Part shown: positions 1-9,009 of the stretch, in pieces
How the letters are laid out: every line of letters starts with the position of its first letter
Numbering within the stretch: position 1 is the first letter of the stretch
NCBI GenBank assembly: GCA_947591605.1
Contig: CANQDF010000022.1
Location: forward strand, 1-38,987
DNA length: 38,987 bases
Direction: 5' to 3'
From: an uncultured Clostridia bacterium
GTDB lineage: Bacteria; Bacillota; Clostridia; Lachnospirales; CAG-274
Made by a program: the position numbers and the translations under genes
The notes under the pieces: generated by a model
What the model saw: only the letters and a program-made list of their open reading frames with translations
Told to the model about the DNA's origin: nothing
Databases searched by the model: none

Positions 1-2
1 AC

Positions 3-76
3 GTCTGCGTAGCTCAGTTGGATAGAGCGACCGCCTCCTAAGCGGTAGGTCGGGTGTTCGAGTCACCTCGCGGACG
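3..76 (+). tRNA. tRNA-Arg (anticodon CCT)
   Basis: A complete cloverleaf is visible. The 7-bp acceptor stem is GTCTGCG (3-9) with CGCGGAC (69-75), followed by discriminator G76. The D-arm contains AGCTCAGTTGG. The anticodon stem ACCGC/GCGGT encloses the loop CTCCTAA, giving anticodon CCT, which reads the Arg codon AGG. The T-arm contains GGTGTTCGAGTCACC. CCA is not encoded. A terminator hairpin follows within 10 bases. Confidence 0.96.
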
Positions 77-84
77 CTTTAAAA

Positions 85-119
85 AAAAGCTGCAGGTCTT
101 TTTTTAGGCTTGCAGCTTT
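85..119. terminator. Bidirectional intrinsic terminator (copy A)
   Basis: A 13-bp stem (85-98 with 107-119, two G-U pairs) closes a T-rich loop. On the minus strand it is followed by a run of eight U, which suits termination of the RCC1 gene. On the plus strand it follows the tRNA. It is nearly identical to the hairpin at 2422-2459. Confidence 0.8.
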
Positions 120-266
120 CTAACTGTCAAACAATTTCTATCCCAATTTTGGGAAAAGGGGTTATTTTTAACAAAATTTTATTCAAAACAACAGAGAACT
201 TCCAAACCATACTAATATGAGGAAAGGTGTTATCACCCGTTCTCAAGTGTATTGCCTTCCGTTTTG

Positions 267-1625
267 TTAATGCTTAAGCAATTTGATACAAAATACAATC
301 AATACGCATATAATTGCCGGATATAAAACAAAACTATACCAATTAGTTAAGTGATTTTTTACAGGTGATTCAGGTATGCTATTTACATTTATCGTGTCAA
401 CACTTGTTTCGCTGTATATATTACTTAAAAATTCACACTCCTTAGGTTCATATATCATATAATCGTCCAGACCGACTCCCAATCTGCCATGTAAGTTCAG
501 TCCCATTCCCCATACAGTATGATCATTACATAAAACATAAGCACTATAGGCTAAAAACGTTTTATCCGGAAGAATAATATGAGCCACATTATTTTTAGGT
601 TCGTCAATTATGTATTTATCAACATGATACTTATCATCATATAACTTATAATATCGGGCCAATTCTCCGTTATCCTTTAATATTAGGAAAAAGGTATTAA
701 ATAAAGCAATTTCCTTTACATCTTTCTCTATTTCGATCGGTATTGACGGATTTTGTATATCATCTCTCCAGTTACATAATTCCTCACCCATTGCCCATAA
801 CGTTTTATCTTTTTTCAATATCAGTATCAGATAGTCTTTGTTTGAACCGTTAAAATCCATTACATTTTCCGATATTATCATAGGTGGTTTATCAAAAGAA
901 AAATAAAGGTCATAGCCTACTTTGCCATCATCGAGCCCCCATATCCACAACTTATCTTCGGTATCTAAAGCCAGATAATAGGGACCTGTGCCATCTTCAT
1001 AATTTGGCTCAAAATCAACTACATTGTCCATCAGCATAACAGGTTTTACAAACTTACTGTCATTGTTGGATGTTATTTTATGATCTGAATTTTCGCCCCA
1101 TACATACAATTCACCTTGTTCGGTCAAGGCAAACATAATACGGTAACCGACATATACATTTTTTATATTATCCATTATTTTGACCGGTTCTGTTTTGGGA
1201 ATATCGCTTCCATCTCCCAGCACACCGTAAATGTTATTTCCCATTCCCCAAAGGCTTCTGTCTTCTTTTATAAAAAATACATTATCTCTTGTACCTGCCG
1301 TAACACTGACAACATTATCGGCTATTTTTTTCTCTCCGCCGTCTATACTCGAAACATATAGTGAATTATCTGTTTTGATAATGTAGAAAACGGTGAACAT
1401 CTTTCTATCATTATACTGTACAGACTCAACCGCACTGAGGACATCTTCATCAGCTTTTGTGAATTGGGCATGATCTTCATCATTGTACTGCCCAATTAAA
1501 TAGAGTTCATTGTTATCGTCTATAACCGAGGTTGTAAAATCCTGATACTGCATTTTGGGTCCTGCAAATATTGGGGTAGTATTAAGCAAGAGCAAAACAA
1601 GTGTAAAAACTATTTTTTTGTACAT
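267..1625 (-). CDS. Secreted or membrane-anchored RCC1-repeat protein
   Basis: The 452-aa product has an N-terminal signal peptide (about residues 1-21, Lys-rich start then a Leu/Val core ending near IFAG). It then has a series of roughly 50-residue units built around LYxxG or LWxMG strands, such as SLWGMGNNIYG, ELYVWGEN, KLWIWG, TLWAMG and TVWGMG. This pattern is typical of RCC1 beta-propeller blades. A hydrophobic helix followed by Lys/His at about residues 425-449 looks like a C-terminal membrane anchor, so the propeller should face outside. The ATG at 1625 has TAGGAG six bases upstream. Bacterial RCC1-like proteins usually mediate protein-protein contacts, but the partner cannot be read here. 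The gene is clearly more AT-rich than those to its right and lies beside a tRNA, which suggests acquisition. Confidence 0.75.
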   Translation of the reverse strand: MYKKIVFTLVLLLLNTTPIFAGPKMQYQDFTTSVIDDNNELYLIGQYNDEDHAQFTKADEDVLSAVESVQYNDRKMFTVFYIIKTDNSLYVSSIDGGEKKIADNVVSVTAGTRDNVFFIKEDRSLWGMGNNIYGVLGDGSDIPKTEPVKIMDNIKNVYVGYRIMFALTEQGELYVWGENSDHKITSNNDSKFVKPVMLMDNVVDFEPNYEDGTGPYYLALDTEDKLWIWGLDDGKVGYDLYFSFDKPPMIISENVMDFNGSNKDYLILILKKDKTLWAMGEELCNWRDDIQNPSIPIEIEKDVKEIALFNTFFLILKDNGELARYYKLYDDKYHVDKYIIDEPKNNVAHIILPDKTFLAYSAYVLCNDHTVWGMGLNLHGRLGVGLDDYMIYEPKECEFLSNIYSETSVDTINVNSIPESPVKNHLTNWYSFVLYPAIICVLIVFCIKLLKH

Positions 1626-1794
1626 AGCAATCTCCTATAATTAAATATCGGTTACGGTAAGCAGTTTGATTTAAGGCTATGAAGAAGCTGATACGGTTTG
1701 CCTCCATATACGGAACCGTCCCATTGTATGTCTTTTTATTGTCCAAAACGGTCTTCATACATAGAACCGCCTCTCTGTACACTGCCCTGCTTCT

Positions 1795-2331
1795 TCAATT
1801 TGAAGAAATATCTTGCTGTTGTGTTGAGTTAAAATATTCTTCCAAGTCCGATGTGATTTTTTTTAACATAGTTTTTTTAAAATTTGTTCTGCTTAAAAGG
1901 CTGCCATAAATAATAAATATACCGCCTAAAGAATAAAAAGGGGGAAAAATTATATCAAAAATTATACTCGCTGCGTTAAAAAATTTGGGAACACTTGAAA
2001 CAAAGAATAATACAAATGCTGCCATAAATACAAAAAAATAAATTTCAATATTGTTATTAGTCCAAGCTCCGTTTATTTGTATATTGCCCGGTTCGTATTT
2101 AATTTCCGCAATAAAAGATATTCCCCATGTTCCTCTGTCCAATAAAGAGTTACCGATCACAAGTTTATTTCTTTTCTCGTTATATTTTAGAGTATACCCC
2201 TCTTCTCTTTCTATATTTTTTTTGAATCCCGCTATAAAATCCGAGAGAGTGCCTGTATAATTAAACCGAAAGCTTATATGTTTATTCTTGTTGTATTCGG
2301 AATAAATCTTTTTTATGCTTAGTAATTCCAT
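1795..2331 (-). CDS. Hypothetical membrane protein, 178 aa
   Basis: I do not recognise this family. An N-terminal soluble part of about 100 residues (KKIYSEYNKNKHISFRF onward, predicted strands) is followed by two hydrophobic segments at about 100-120 and 125-147. A charged cytosolic tail rich in Lys, Glu and Gln closes the protein. I chose ATG 2331 because GGAGG lies eight bases upstream; an in-frame GTG at 2340 lies inside that ribosome-binding region. The gene is about 170 bases upstream of the RCC1 gene on the same strand and shares its AT-rich composition, so the two probably arrived together. Confidence 0.6.
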   Translation of the reverse strand: MELLSIKKIYSEYNKNKHISFRFNYTGTLSDFIAGFKKNIEREEGYTLKYNEKRNKLVIGNSLLDRGTWGISFIAEIKYEPGNIQINGAWTNNNIEIYFFVFMAAFVLFFVSSVPKFFNAASIIFDIIFPPFYSLGGIFIIYGSLLSRTNFKKTMLKKITSDLEEYFNSTQQQDISSN

Positions 2332-2421
2332 TGATCTCACCTCCGATTAACCTCTTAACAGATAATTCGGAAAATCTTTTGCCGAAGCCTCTGGGTACTC
2401 CCGAGCTTTTTTTGACAGTCT

Positions 2422-2459
2422 AAAAGCTGCAGGCCTTTTTTAAGGCTTGCAGCTTTTTT
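2422..2459. terminator. Intrinsic terminator (copy B)
   Basis: The stem AAAAGCTGCAGGCC (2422-2435) pairs with GGCTTGCAGCTTTT, and six T follow on the plus strand. It sits two bases beyond the stop of the minus-strand gene at 2461-4089. It matches copy A at 85-119 almost base for base. Confidence 0.75.
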
Positions 2460-2460
2460 G

Positions 2461-4089
2461 TCATTGTGTATAATATCCCGTTACATTGTTTTCCTTCATC
2501 CATTCCAGCTTGCATGCCATAAGGTATTCAATGGTGGGGTCTGTTCTGTTAAAATAGCCGTAAAGCAGCTCCTTGGTCGTAAACAGATCGTTGTAGGTAA
2601 GGTAAGGGTAATCCTTCATAACATTGTAGGTACCCGTATAGTAAAGCGCATAATTTAAGTTGTTGTCTGCCAGCACCCACTGATCCTGCGTATCACTTAC
2701 GCCGACAAGCATTTTATCGGCAAGCTCAAGGTAGCTCTCTTCCCTTGTTATATCATATAGCCTGTAAAGGAAGTTTGCCTCCGCAATGTGATGATTAAGC
2801 GAAACATGAGTTCTGTTGTGATTGCCTTCAAACGAACCGTAATCCTCCACCAGCAGTCCGCCGTTTTTGGTAGCATAGCTGTGGTTTGCGGCATGCTTTT
2901 TAAAGTACTCGGCATATCTTACCGCAGAAGCAAGAAAATCGGTGTTGCCGTATCTTTGGTATGCGTCCAGCAGGCTTGAGGCAAAATCCGTATTAAAGCG
3001 GGTATCATAAAAGTTTGCGCCTATTTTAAAATCGGTAAACAGCCACTCGGACTTAGGGCCCGTTGCCCAATATCCCTGCGTATTTTGGTTTTTCATACAG
3101 GTATAGGTCATAACATAACCCAGATCAAAAGCCGCAGGTATATCTCCCATACGCACAAAAAGCGCTCCGACATAGTCGGACGGCTGTCTGTAAAGCACAT
3201 TTTCCCCCGTAGGTTCATAGTTGTACGGCGTTGGGTAATAATATCCGTCAAAGGAGAACCTGTGAGTCTTGTTAAAATCCTGCTTAAGCACATTAAAGTG
3301 ATTTATATTGTTCCAGTCCGCAAGCCTGCGCTCGGAGTAAAGGTACCATATTTCGCCCACTATATCCTCCGCAAGCGGAAAGCCGTAGGATATGGTATAA
3401 CCGGCGTCCGATTTTTCAAGCTTTATGCCGCTTTCAAGCTCGGGCACTATTTCCAGAGTATTGTTTAAATAGCTGTCCTTGTATACGGAGGGTACGCTGA
3501 CTATCAAAGAGCATTTATCCGTATCTATAAACATTGTCCTTACTGCCGCATTTGCCTTTTCCGTATTTGTCGTACAGGTCCACTCATCGTTTTCGTCAAG
3601 GTACCGTATCTCTATCGAGGAGCCCGGTATCTCTATTGATTCGTTTACGGGCTGCGTTGCCGAGTCCTTGTATTCATACCTTATTATGTTGTATATATCG
3701 CCTGTAGGAAAGCTGAAGCTGCGTTTGCTTTTTCTTATATTGTCCGTTTCCTCAAAGGTATCTGACGGTATCGGAGCCGTGACCTGTGCTCCGGGGGTCT
3801 TAGGGGTATTTTTTACCGTATTGTATACCGTTATCTCCTCGGGGGACATGGGTGTGCCGTCGGCATTTGTGTATGCCTCCGTGGTTGTTTCCGTCACCGC
3901 ATAGGTGGTTGCTTCGGTAGTTGTTTCGGTAACAGCCTGCGTAGTTACCTGTGTAGTTTCGGTAGTTTTTGCCATTGCAGCCCTTGATGCTCCCCTTGCC
4001 GAGGCGGTAACGCCAAAGCATGTAAGGGAAATTATGCCGGTAAGTGCTATAAGGCTTGCAAAATGCCCGATATTCTGATAAAATTTCAT
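2461..4089 (-). CDS. Secreted protein with Thr-rich linker and alpha-toroid-like catalytic domain
   Basis: The 542-aa product begins with a signal peptide (about 1-31), then a Thr/Glu-rich linker (about 42-75, TTETTTEATT-like). The linker style matches the cohesin proteins at 12312-16927. A beta-rich region (about 110-250) is followed by a helical C-terminal half with paired aromatic and hydrophobic helices (DAYQRYGNTDFLASAVRYAEYF, NHHIAEANFLYRLYDIT). These resemble the (alpha/alpha) toroid of polysaccharide-active enzymes such as glucuronyl C5-epimerase C-domains or family 88/105-like hydrolases. I cannot assign the substrate or catalytic residues. The start has GAGGGTG eight bases upstream. 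An extended -10 promoter lies about 40 bases upstream. It is divergent from recX. Confidence 0.6.
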   Translation of the reverse strand: MKFYQNIGHFASLIALTGIISLTCFGVTASARGASRAAMAKTTETTQVTTQAVTETTTEATTYAVTETTTEAYTNADGTPMSPEEITVYNTVKNTPKTPGAQVTAPIPSDTFEETDNIRKSKRSFSFPTGDIYNIIRYEYKDSATQPVNESIEIPGSSIEIRYLDENDEWTCTTNTEKANAAVRTMFIDTDKCSLIVSVPSVYKDSYLNNTLEIVPELESGIKLEKSDAGYTISYGFPLAEDIVGEIWYLYSERRLADWNNINHFNVLKQDFNKTHRFSFDGYYYPTPYNYEPTGENVLYRQPSDYVGALFVRMGDIPAAFDLGYVMTYTCMKNQNTQGYWATGPKSEWLFTDFKIGANFYDTRFNTDFASSLLDAYQRYGNTDFLASAVRYAEYFKKHAANHSYATKNGGLLVEDYGSFEGNHNRTHVSLNHHIAEANFLYRLYDITREESYLELADKMLVGVSDTQDQWVLADNNLNYALYYTGTYNVMKDYPYLTYNDLFTTKELLYGYFNRTDPTIEYLMACKLEWMKENNVTGYYTQ

Positions 4090-4130
4090 AATAAATGCAC
4101 CCTCAATTAATATTTTTCGTAATTGTTTTA

Positions 4131-4139
4131 ATTATACCA
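4131..4139 (-). promoter_or_regulatory. Extended -10 promoter for the 2461-4089 gene
   Basis: On the minus strand TGGTATAAT matches the extended -10 consensus. It lies about 42 bases upstream of the ATG at 4089. No good -35 hexamer is visible at 17 bases. Confidence 0.5.
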
Positions 4140-4250
4140 TTAAATCAACATAAAATATATTACAATATCATTAAAAAATTTATTTTATCTGTGTATATAC
4201 CGCATTAACAGAGGTCAAAAAGTAATTTTTTCTTTTAAAAAGGTGATAAT

Positions 4251-4889
4251 ATGCTTATAACATCAATAACGGAGCAAAAAAAGGACAGCGGCAGAGTTTC
4301 GGTCTGCATAGACGGCAAATTTGCCTTTGGCATATCCAAGGCGGACGCCCTCTATCATCATTTAAAGGAGGGCGAGGAGCTATCCCGTGAAAAATATGAC
4401 ATCATAACCGATGAGCTGGTATACGGCAAGGCAAAGGACAAGGCGGTAAAACTGCTGAGCTTTGCTCCCCGCACGGAAAAGGAGCTTGCCGAAAGGCTTT
4501 CTGCCGACTACAGCCCCGAGATATGCAGCAGAGTAACGGATATGCTCAAAAAATACGGCTATATAGACGATGAGGCATACACCGCCGCCTACATAAACGA
4601 CAGCTTTAAATATAAGGGCAGGGGCAGCCTGAGGATAAAAGCGGAGCTCAGAGCAAAGGGCGTAAGCGAGGAGATAATATCCGCCGCTTTTGAAAATGCC
4701 TCTCCCGACGAGGAGAAAATGGCATATGAGCTTTTAAAAAAACGCCTTAAGGGCAGCACGCCCACAGACCGCAGAGAAATGGCAAAGCATTACAGGTATC
4801 TTGCAGGCAGGGGATTTTCGTATGAAGTAATTGACCATGCCTTTTCAAGGCTTAATGCGGACTTTACAGAGGAGGGATACGATGGATAA
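4251..4889 (+). CDS. recX: RecX family recombination regulator
   Basis: The 212-aa protein has the RecX architecture of repeated three-helix units: KAVKLLSFAPRTEKELAERL, then MLKKYGYIDDEAYTAAYINDSFKYKGRGSLRIKAELRAKGV, then a third unit ending YLAGRGFSYEVIDHAF. The FAPRTEKEL and YIDDEAYAxxYI signatures are diagnostic. RecX binds RecA filaments and limits their activity in the cytoplasm. The length fits Gram-positive RecX with its N-terminal extension. The start is preceded by AAAGGTGAT. The stop overlaps the next gene by 8 bases, so the two are translationally coupled. recA is not in the window. Confidence 0.9.
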   Translation: MLITSITEQKKDSGRVSVCIDGKFAFGISKADALYHHLKEGEELSREKYDIITDELVYGKAKDKAVKLLSFAPRTEKELAERLSADYSPEICSRVTDMLKKYGYIDDEAYTAAYINDSFKYKGRGSLRIKAELRAKGVSEEIISAAFENASPDEEKMAYELLKKRLKGSTPTDRREMAKHYRYLAGRGFSYEVIDHAFSRLNADFTEEGYDG

Positions 4890-6177
4890 CACGGTATATA
4901 ATATAAAAAATATGCGGAACAAATTTTTAAAAAGCTACCATAAGGCAGATTATGCCAAAGCGCAGCAATGCGGAGAAAACCTTATAGAATATTACAAAAA
5001 AAATAAGCTCACACATTTGCCCGAATATGTCAGCGATCTATACAACCTCGCCTGCGCCTACAACGAAAACGGCATATACGAGAAGGCAGGCGAGCTTTAC
5101 CGTTCCGCCGAGGAAAACATTTCGTTTGTGCTTTCAAGGGGCATGACGGTACCGGGTGTCGGCATAGCCGACATATACAATAACCTTGGCGTGGTAAACG
5201 CAAAGCTCCACCGCTTTGACACCGCACTTAAATATTTCAGAAAAAGCTATGCAAGGTATCGTGAAGACGCCTCATCAAGCACAAAGGATTATTCTGCCGT
5301 GTGCTATAACCTCGGCTCCGTATACAAGACCCTGCACAGGTTCGGTGAGGCTGTGCAGAGCTATGCAAGGTCGCTTAACGCAAGGCAGGAAAAGGATATT
5401 GCATATGCCGACAACCTTTTTAACCTAGGCATATGCTATGTGGAAAATAAGGATGTTGAAATAGGCCTTGACTATATGAATAAGGCTCTGCCCATTTATA
5501 AGGAAATAAGCAGCGACCCGTCGGAACATATCAGCGCCCTCGGCGTTTATGCCTCTGTGCTTTACCGCACCGGCAGATATGAAAAAGCACTGGAAAGCTA
5601 CAGCTCCCTCATAAGGATATTAAAGGAGAGCAAAAACCTTGCTCAGCCGTTTTTTGCAAACACCTTATCGCATCTTGCAGACTGCTACGCAAAGCTTGAT
5701 ATGCCCGAAACGGGCATAGACCTTAAAAAGAAGGCTCTTGCAATGATAAAAAAGCATCTTGGCCCTAACCATATATTCTACTCGGGCTGTCTGTCGGAGC
5801 TTGGAGAGCTTTATCTGCATACACGGGAGCTCGACAAGGCCGCTGCACTTTATTCGGAGGCACTTGAAATACGCATCAGGATACTCGGCATTGACAATGA
5901 GGAATGCCTTGGATATATACAGACCCTTGCGGGCATTTACTCCGCAATGCAGCTTTACAAAAAGGCAGAGGATCTTTTAAATTATGCGCTCAGCAATCTT
6001 TCACCCTCAAACAGGAGCTATACCAATATTGTTCTGTGGCTTATAAAGCTGTATATGGAAACGGAAAACGGTGACGGATTAAACAGGGCATATCTGCTTT
6101 TTAATAAGGTACACCCCGAAAAAAGCTTTGACGAGATGCTTGACATGGCAGAGGACATCGACCTTGACATACGGTAA
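4882..6177 (+). CDS. Tetratricopeptide repeat (TPR) protein, kinesin-light-chain type
   Basis: The 431-aa cytoplasmic protein is built almost entirely of TPR units, for example YNLACAYNENGIYEKAGELY, YNNLGVVNAKLHRFDTALKYF, YNLGSVYKTLHRFGEAVQSY, ALGVYASVLYRTGRYEKALESY and SELGELYLHTRELDKAAALY. No catalytic domain, signal peptide or membrane segment is present, so it is probably a protein-interaction scaffold. ATG 4882 is chosen because GGAGGG lies at 4871-4876. It overlaps the recX stop (ATGGATAA). An upstream in-frame ATG at 4831 lies deep inside recX and lacks a ribosome binding site. It is co-transcribed with recX; a joint function is not evident. Confidence 0.85.
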   Translation: MDNTVYNIKNMRNKFLKSYHKADYAKAQQCGENLIEYYKKNKLTHLPEYVSDLYNLACAYNENGIYEKAGELYRSAEENISFVLSRGMTVPGVGIADIYNNLGVVNAKLHRFDTALKYFRKSYARYREDASSSTKDYSAVCYNLGSVYKTLHRFGEAVQSYARSLNARQEKDIAYADNLFNLGICYVENKDVEIGLDYMNKALPIYKEISSDPSEHISALGVYASVLYRTGRYEKALESYSSLIRILKESKNLAQPFFANTLSHLADCYAKLDMPETGIDLKKKALAMIKKHLGPNHIFYSGCLSELGELYLHTRELDKAAALYSEALEIRIRILGIDNEECLGYIQTLAGIYSAMQLYKKAEDLLNYALSNLSPSNRSYTNIVLWLIKLYMETENGDGLNRAYLLFNKVHPEKSFDEMLDMAEDIDLDIR

Positions 6178-6243
6178 CGGGGCTGTATGCGGCAGCACGC
6201 CGCTGCACAATCAACATATTGTAAAAGGATCTGACAAAAACAG

Positions 6244-6284
6244 CAAAGATCCGGAGTCGGTATTATGCCTGCTCCGGATCTTTG
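6244..6284. terminator. Bidirectional terminator between the TPR and CAP genes
   Basis: CAAAGATCCGGAG (6244-6256) and CTCCGGATCTTTG (6272-6284) form a perfect 13-bp stem. T-rich sequence follows on both strands. It separates two convergent genes. Confidence 0.85.
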
Positions 6285-6322
6285 TATGTTTTATATAAAT
6301 TTTCTTAAATACTTTGGCTTTA

Positions 6323-7375
6323 TTACAGAGGAGCTATAAAGTTCTGAACAAAGCGTGTGTAGCACCTCAGCTGATCCTGCGGATTGTACGCAGCGCCGAC
6401 GCCGAGCCTTGTACATTGGCTGTTGAGCAGATTTTCCCTGTGACCCTCATGCGAGTTTATCCAGCCGCCGAGTGCCTCCTCTGCAGTGTGATAGCCTGCA
6501 TCCACGTTTTCGCACAGTGCGGTGTAGCCTATGCCTGCCTTTGCAAGCCTGTCTTTGAGCCTGCCTCCGTTCATGTCCGTATGTCCCATGGTACTGTTGC
6601 CTGCAAGCTCCTGCGCAAAGCCTTGCGCTACATTTGCAACATTTGCGTCCCATGCCAGTACGGAGATCCCGTGCTGTGTACGGTATGCGTTTGTCATATC
6701 AAATATTTCCCTTTGCAGCTGTGCTGTACTGTCGTTTGTGTACTGCTCCGATGCCTTTGAATAAGCCGACGAGGTAAGCACAATGCAAAATACCTTGTTA
6801 TTATCCGCCGTATCAATGCCAAGGTCAACGGATACACCCGGCATCTGCTTGTAGCTTACAAAACCGGTATCGGCAGACGGTGACTTGGCGCTGTAGCTGC
6901 CTCCTACGGCAACGGAATCATAAACGGCGCTTGTATCAAATGTGGTAATGCCGACCACCTTGCCTCCCGAAACGGAAACCTTGGTGTAATGCAAATAATC
7001 GCTGCTGTAATTGTAGCAGGTAACTCCAAACGGAGATACGCCCTTGCTTGCGGGTGCGGGCAGATCCGACTCGCTCTGACCCAGTGCTATTTGGGTGCCC
7101 ATAAGCTGTATGCTGCCGCCCTCCGGTGCCTGAAATGCGCTGCCGCCGCTCTGTACGGGGCTTTGAGCCGCACTGTCGGAAAATGCTTTTTTGCCCTTTA
7201 GCTGCTTTGAAAGATTATTTTCTGCCTTGGTGATAATATCTCGGGCTTGACCGAAGATTTTTGCGGTATCAGCCGACCTGTCTGCTGCAAGTACCGTTGC
7301 GGAGTTTGCAGCAGACGAAACAATGCCTATACTCAAAAGCACGGGCAGAATATTTTTTTTGAAGTTTTTAGTCAT
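6323..7375 (-). CDS. Secreted CAP-domain (SCP/YkwD-like) protein
   Basis: The 350-aa product has a signal peptide (about 1-31, ending ATVLAAD), a linker and middle region (about 32-220) with no recognised domain, and a C-terminal CAP domain. CAP signatures are the helix EIFDMTNAYRTQHGISVLAW, MGHTDMNGGRLKDRL, the ENVDAGYHTAEEALGGWINSHEGHRENLLN stretch, and CTRLGVGAAY. The two His of the CAP pocket (GHTD and SHEGH) are retained. Related YkwD proteins of spore formers are found in the cell envelope or spore coat; the biochemical role is unsettled. ATG 7375 has TGGAGG six bases upstream; an in-frame ATG 18 bases earlier precedes that site. A consensus promoter lies at 7439-7467. The gene is divergent from the ger operon. 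Confidence 0.85.
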   Translation of the reverse strand: MTKNFKKNILPVLLSIGIVSSAANSATVLAADRSADTAKIFGQARDIITKAENNLSKQLKGKKAFSDSAAQSPVQSGGSAFQAPEGGSIQLMGTQIALGQSESDLPAPASKGVSPFGVTCYNYSSDYLHYTKVSVSGGKVVGITTFDTSAVYDSVAVGGSYSAKSPSADTGFVSYKQMPGVSVDLGIDTADNNKVFCIVLTSSAYSKASEQYTNDSTAQLQREIFDMTNAYRTQHGISVLAWDANVANVAQGFAQELAGNSTMGHTDMNGGRLKDRLAKAGIGYTALCENVDAGYHTAEEALGGWINSHEGHRENLLNSQCTRLGVGAAYNPQDQLRCYTRFVQNFIAPL

Positions 7376-7438
7376 ATTATGCCTCCATTGCATATTAAAT
7401 TTTCACTCTTTAAATGAGCAACCGTTATTCTATAAACA

Positions 7439-7467
7439 ATTATACGTTGGTTTAAAAAAAATTTCAA
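7439..7467 (-). promoter_or_regulatory. Sigma-A promoter for the CAP-domain gene
   Basis: On the minus strand TTGAAA (7462-7467) is separated by exactly 17 bases from TATAAT (7439-7444). It is 64 bases upstream of the ATG. Confidence 0.8.
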
Positions 7468-7560
7468 TAATTAATTGGAATTATTGGTGTTTTTTTGGCA
7501 ACAATATTGTTTGAAACATTATAACGGCTTAAAACAGTGCCGTACTCCCGGAGGCAGCAT

Positions 7561-9000
7561 ATGCTCAGCAAAAAAATAGACGATAACATAAATATAGTGG
7601 AAAGCGGCTTTGACGAGTGGGGCGATATTGTAAAGCGCAGGTTCAATATAGGCGAGGACGGCGGCAGGGCTGTTTTTGTATGCTATATTGACGATCTCTC
7701 GGCAAGAGAGCTTATAGAAAGCACCGTAATGCACTCTCTTATAGTGGATATAAGGCTTACGGGCACCGACAGCAGCAGGATATCCGACCTTATAGACGGC
7801 GGTATAACCACTGCCGATATAAAGTATACCGACAGCATTTACGATGCAATGGACGAGGTAATGGCAGGCAATGCAATGCTGCTTATTGACGGCTGCGACG
7901 AGGCAGTGATAATATCCGCAAAGGGATTTCCCAAAAGGGGGGTTGAAAAGCCCGAAAACGAGGCGGCGGTACAAGGCCCCAAGGAGGCGTTTGCGGAATC
8001 AATAAGGGTAAACACGGTGCTTATGCGCAGGCGCATACGTGATACAAACCTTAAGTGCAAGCAAATGCAGATAGGCAAAAAAAGCAAGACCGATATTGCC
8101 GTTATGTACATGAAGGACTGCGTGCGCAGCGAGATACTGGAGGAAACCGTCAGACGGCTTGAAAAAATAGATATAGACGCCGTGCTTGACAGCGGATATA
8201 TCGAACAGTATATACAGGATCAGCCGCTTTCGCCGTTCCCCCAGATACAGCTTACGGAAAGACCCGACAAGGCTGCCGCCGAGGTAATTGAGGGCAGGGT
8301 GGCAATAATTGTGGACAATTCGCCGTTTGTGCTTATAGTGCCTGCTGTGCTGGCAAGCTTTTACCAGGCGTCCGAGGATTATTATCAGCGCTGGGAGATA
8401 ATGAGCTTTGTAAGGATAATACGCTATATTGCAGGCTTTTTGGCATTTTCACTGCCGGGGCTGTATATTGCGGTAACGCTTTATCAGCCGTCAATGATAG
8501 CAGGTGAGCTTGCCATGAAGCTTGCAGGTGCAAGGATGACCGTACCCATACCGACAGTTGCGGAGGTAATATTTCTGGAGCTTGCCTTTGAGGCGCTCAG
8601 GGAGGCAGGTATACGGCTGCCGTCCTCCATAGGCAGCACGCTAGGCGTAGTGGGCGGCATAATTATAGGTCAGGCTGCGGTAGACGCAGGGCTTGTAAGC
8701 CCTATGGTGGTAATTGTGGTGGCTCTTACTGCAATATGCAGCTTTGCGGTACCCAATATTTCTCTTACGTCAGCCTATCGCCTTGTAAAATATATAATTA
8801 TAGCCTTAAGTGCAATGCTTGGCATGTACGGCTGGTTTGTGGGCGTGCTGCTTGTGCTTGCGCATCTGTGTACGCTGGACAGCTTTGGCATACCGTATCT
8901 TTATCCGTTTACCTGTGCAAAAAGCATGCGGGAGCTGAGGGACAGCTTTATCAGGGTACCGCTCAGCAGGATGAAGAGCAGTATTTTTAAAAAAAGGTAG
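7561..9000 (+). CDS. gerKA: Spore germination receptor subunit A (GerA/GerKA family)
   Basis: The 479-aa protein matches the GerA-family A subunit. A soluble N-terminal domain of about 230 residues contains DCVRSEILEETVRRLEKIDIDAVLDSGYIEQYI and the PLSPFPQIQLTERPDKAAAEVIEGRVAIIVDNSPFVLIVP signature. A membrane domain with about five helices follows (FLAFSLPGLYIAVTLYQP; FLELAFEALREAGIRLPSSIG; GGIIIGQAAVDAGLVSP). It sits in the spore inner membrane and, with B and C subunits, senses nutrient germinants. ATG 7561 has GGAGG six bases upstream; an in-frame GTG at 7537 has none. It is the first gene of a compact gerABC operon. The ligand cannot be predicted, and GerA versus GerK naming is arbitrary. 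Confidence 0.93.
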   Translation: MLSKKIDDNINIVESGFDEWGDIVKRRFNIGEDGGRAVFVCYIDDLSARELIESTVMHSLIVDIRLTGTDSSRISDLIDGGITTADIKYTDSIYDAMDEVMAGNAMLLIDGCDEAVIISAKGFPKRGVEKPENEAAVQGPKEAFAESIRVNTVLMRRRIRDTNLKCKQMQIGKKSKTDIAVMYMKDCVRSEILEETVRRLEKIDIDAVLDSGYIEQYIQDQPLSPFPQIQLTERPDKAAAEVIEGRVAIIVDNSPFVLIVPAVLASFYQASEDYYQRWEIMSFVRIIRYIAGFLAFSLPGLYIAVTLYQPSMIAGELAMKLAGARMTVPIPTVAEVIFLELAFEALREAGIRLPSSIGSTLGVVGGIIIGQAAVDAGLVSPMVVIVVALTAICSFAVPNISLTSAYRLVKYIIIALSAMLGMYGWFVGVLLVLAHLCTLDSFGIPYLYPFTCAKSMRELRDSFIRVPLSRMKSSIFKKR

Positions 9001-9009
9001 GTGCCGTGT

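Noticed and set aside
2388..2416. Plus-strand terminator-like CTCTGGG-TACT-CCCGAG followed by seven T
   Set aside because: The stem is short with a mismatch and no plus-strand gene lies upstream, so its role is unclear.
7494..7523. Sigma-G promoter for the ger operon
   Set aside because: CATTATA at 7517-7523 resembles a sigma-G -10, but no acceptable -35 box lies 17-18 bases upstream, so it is not listed.
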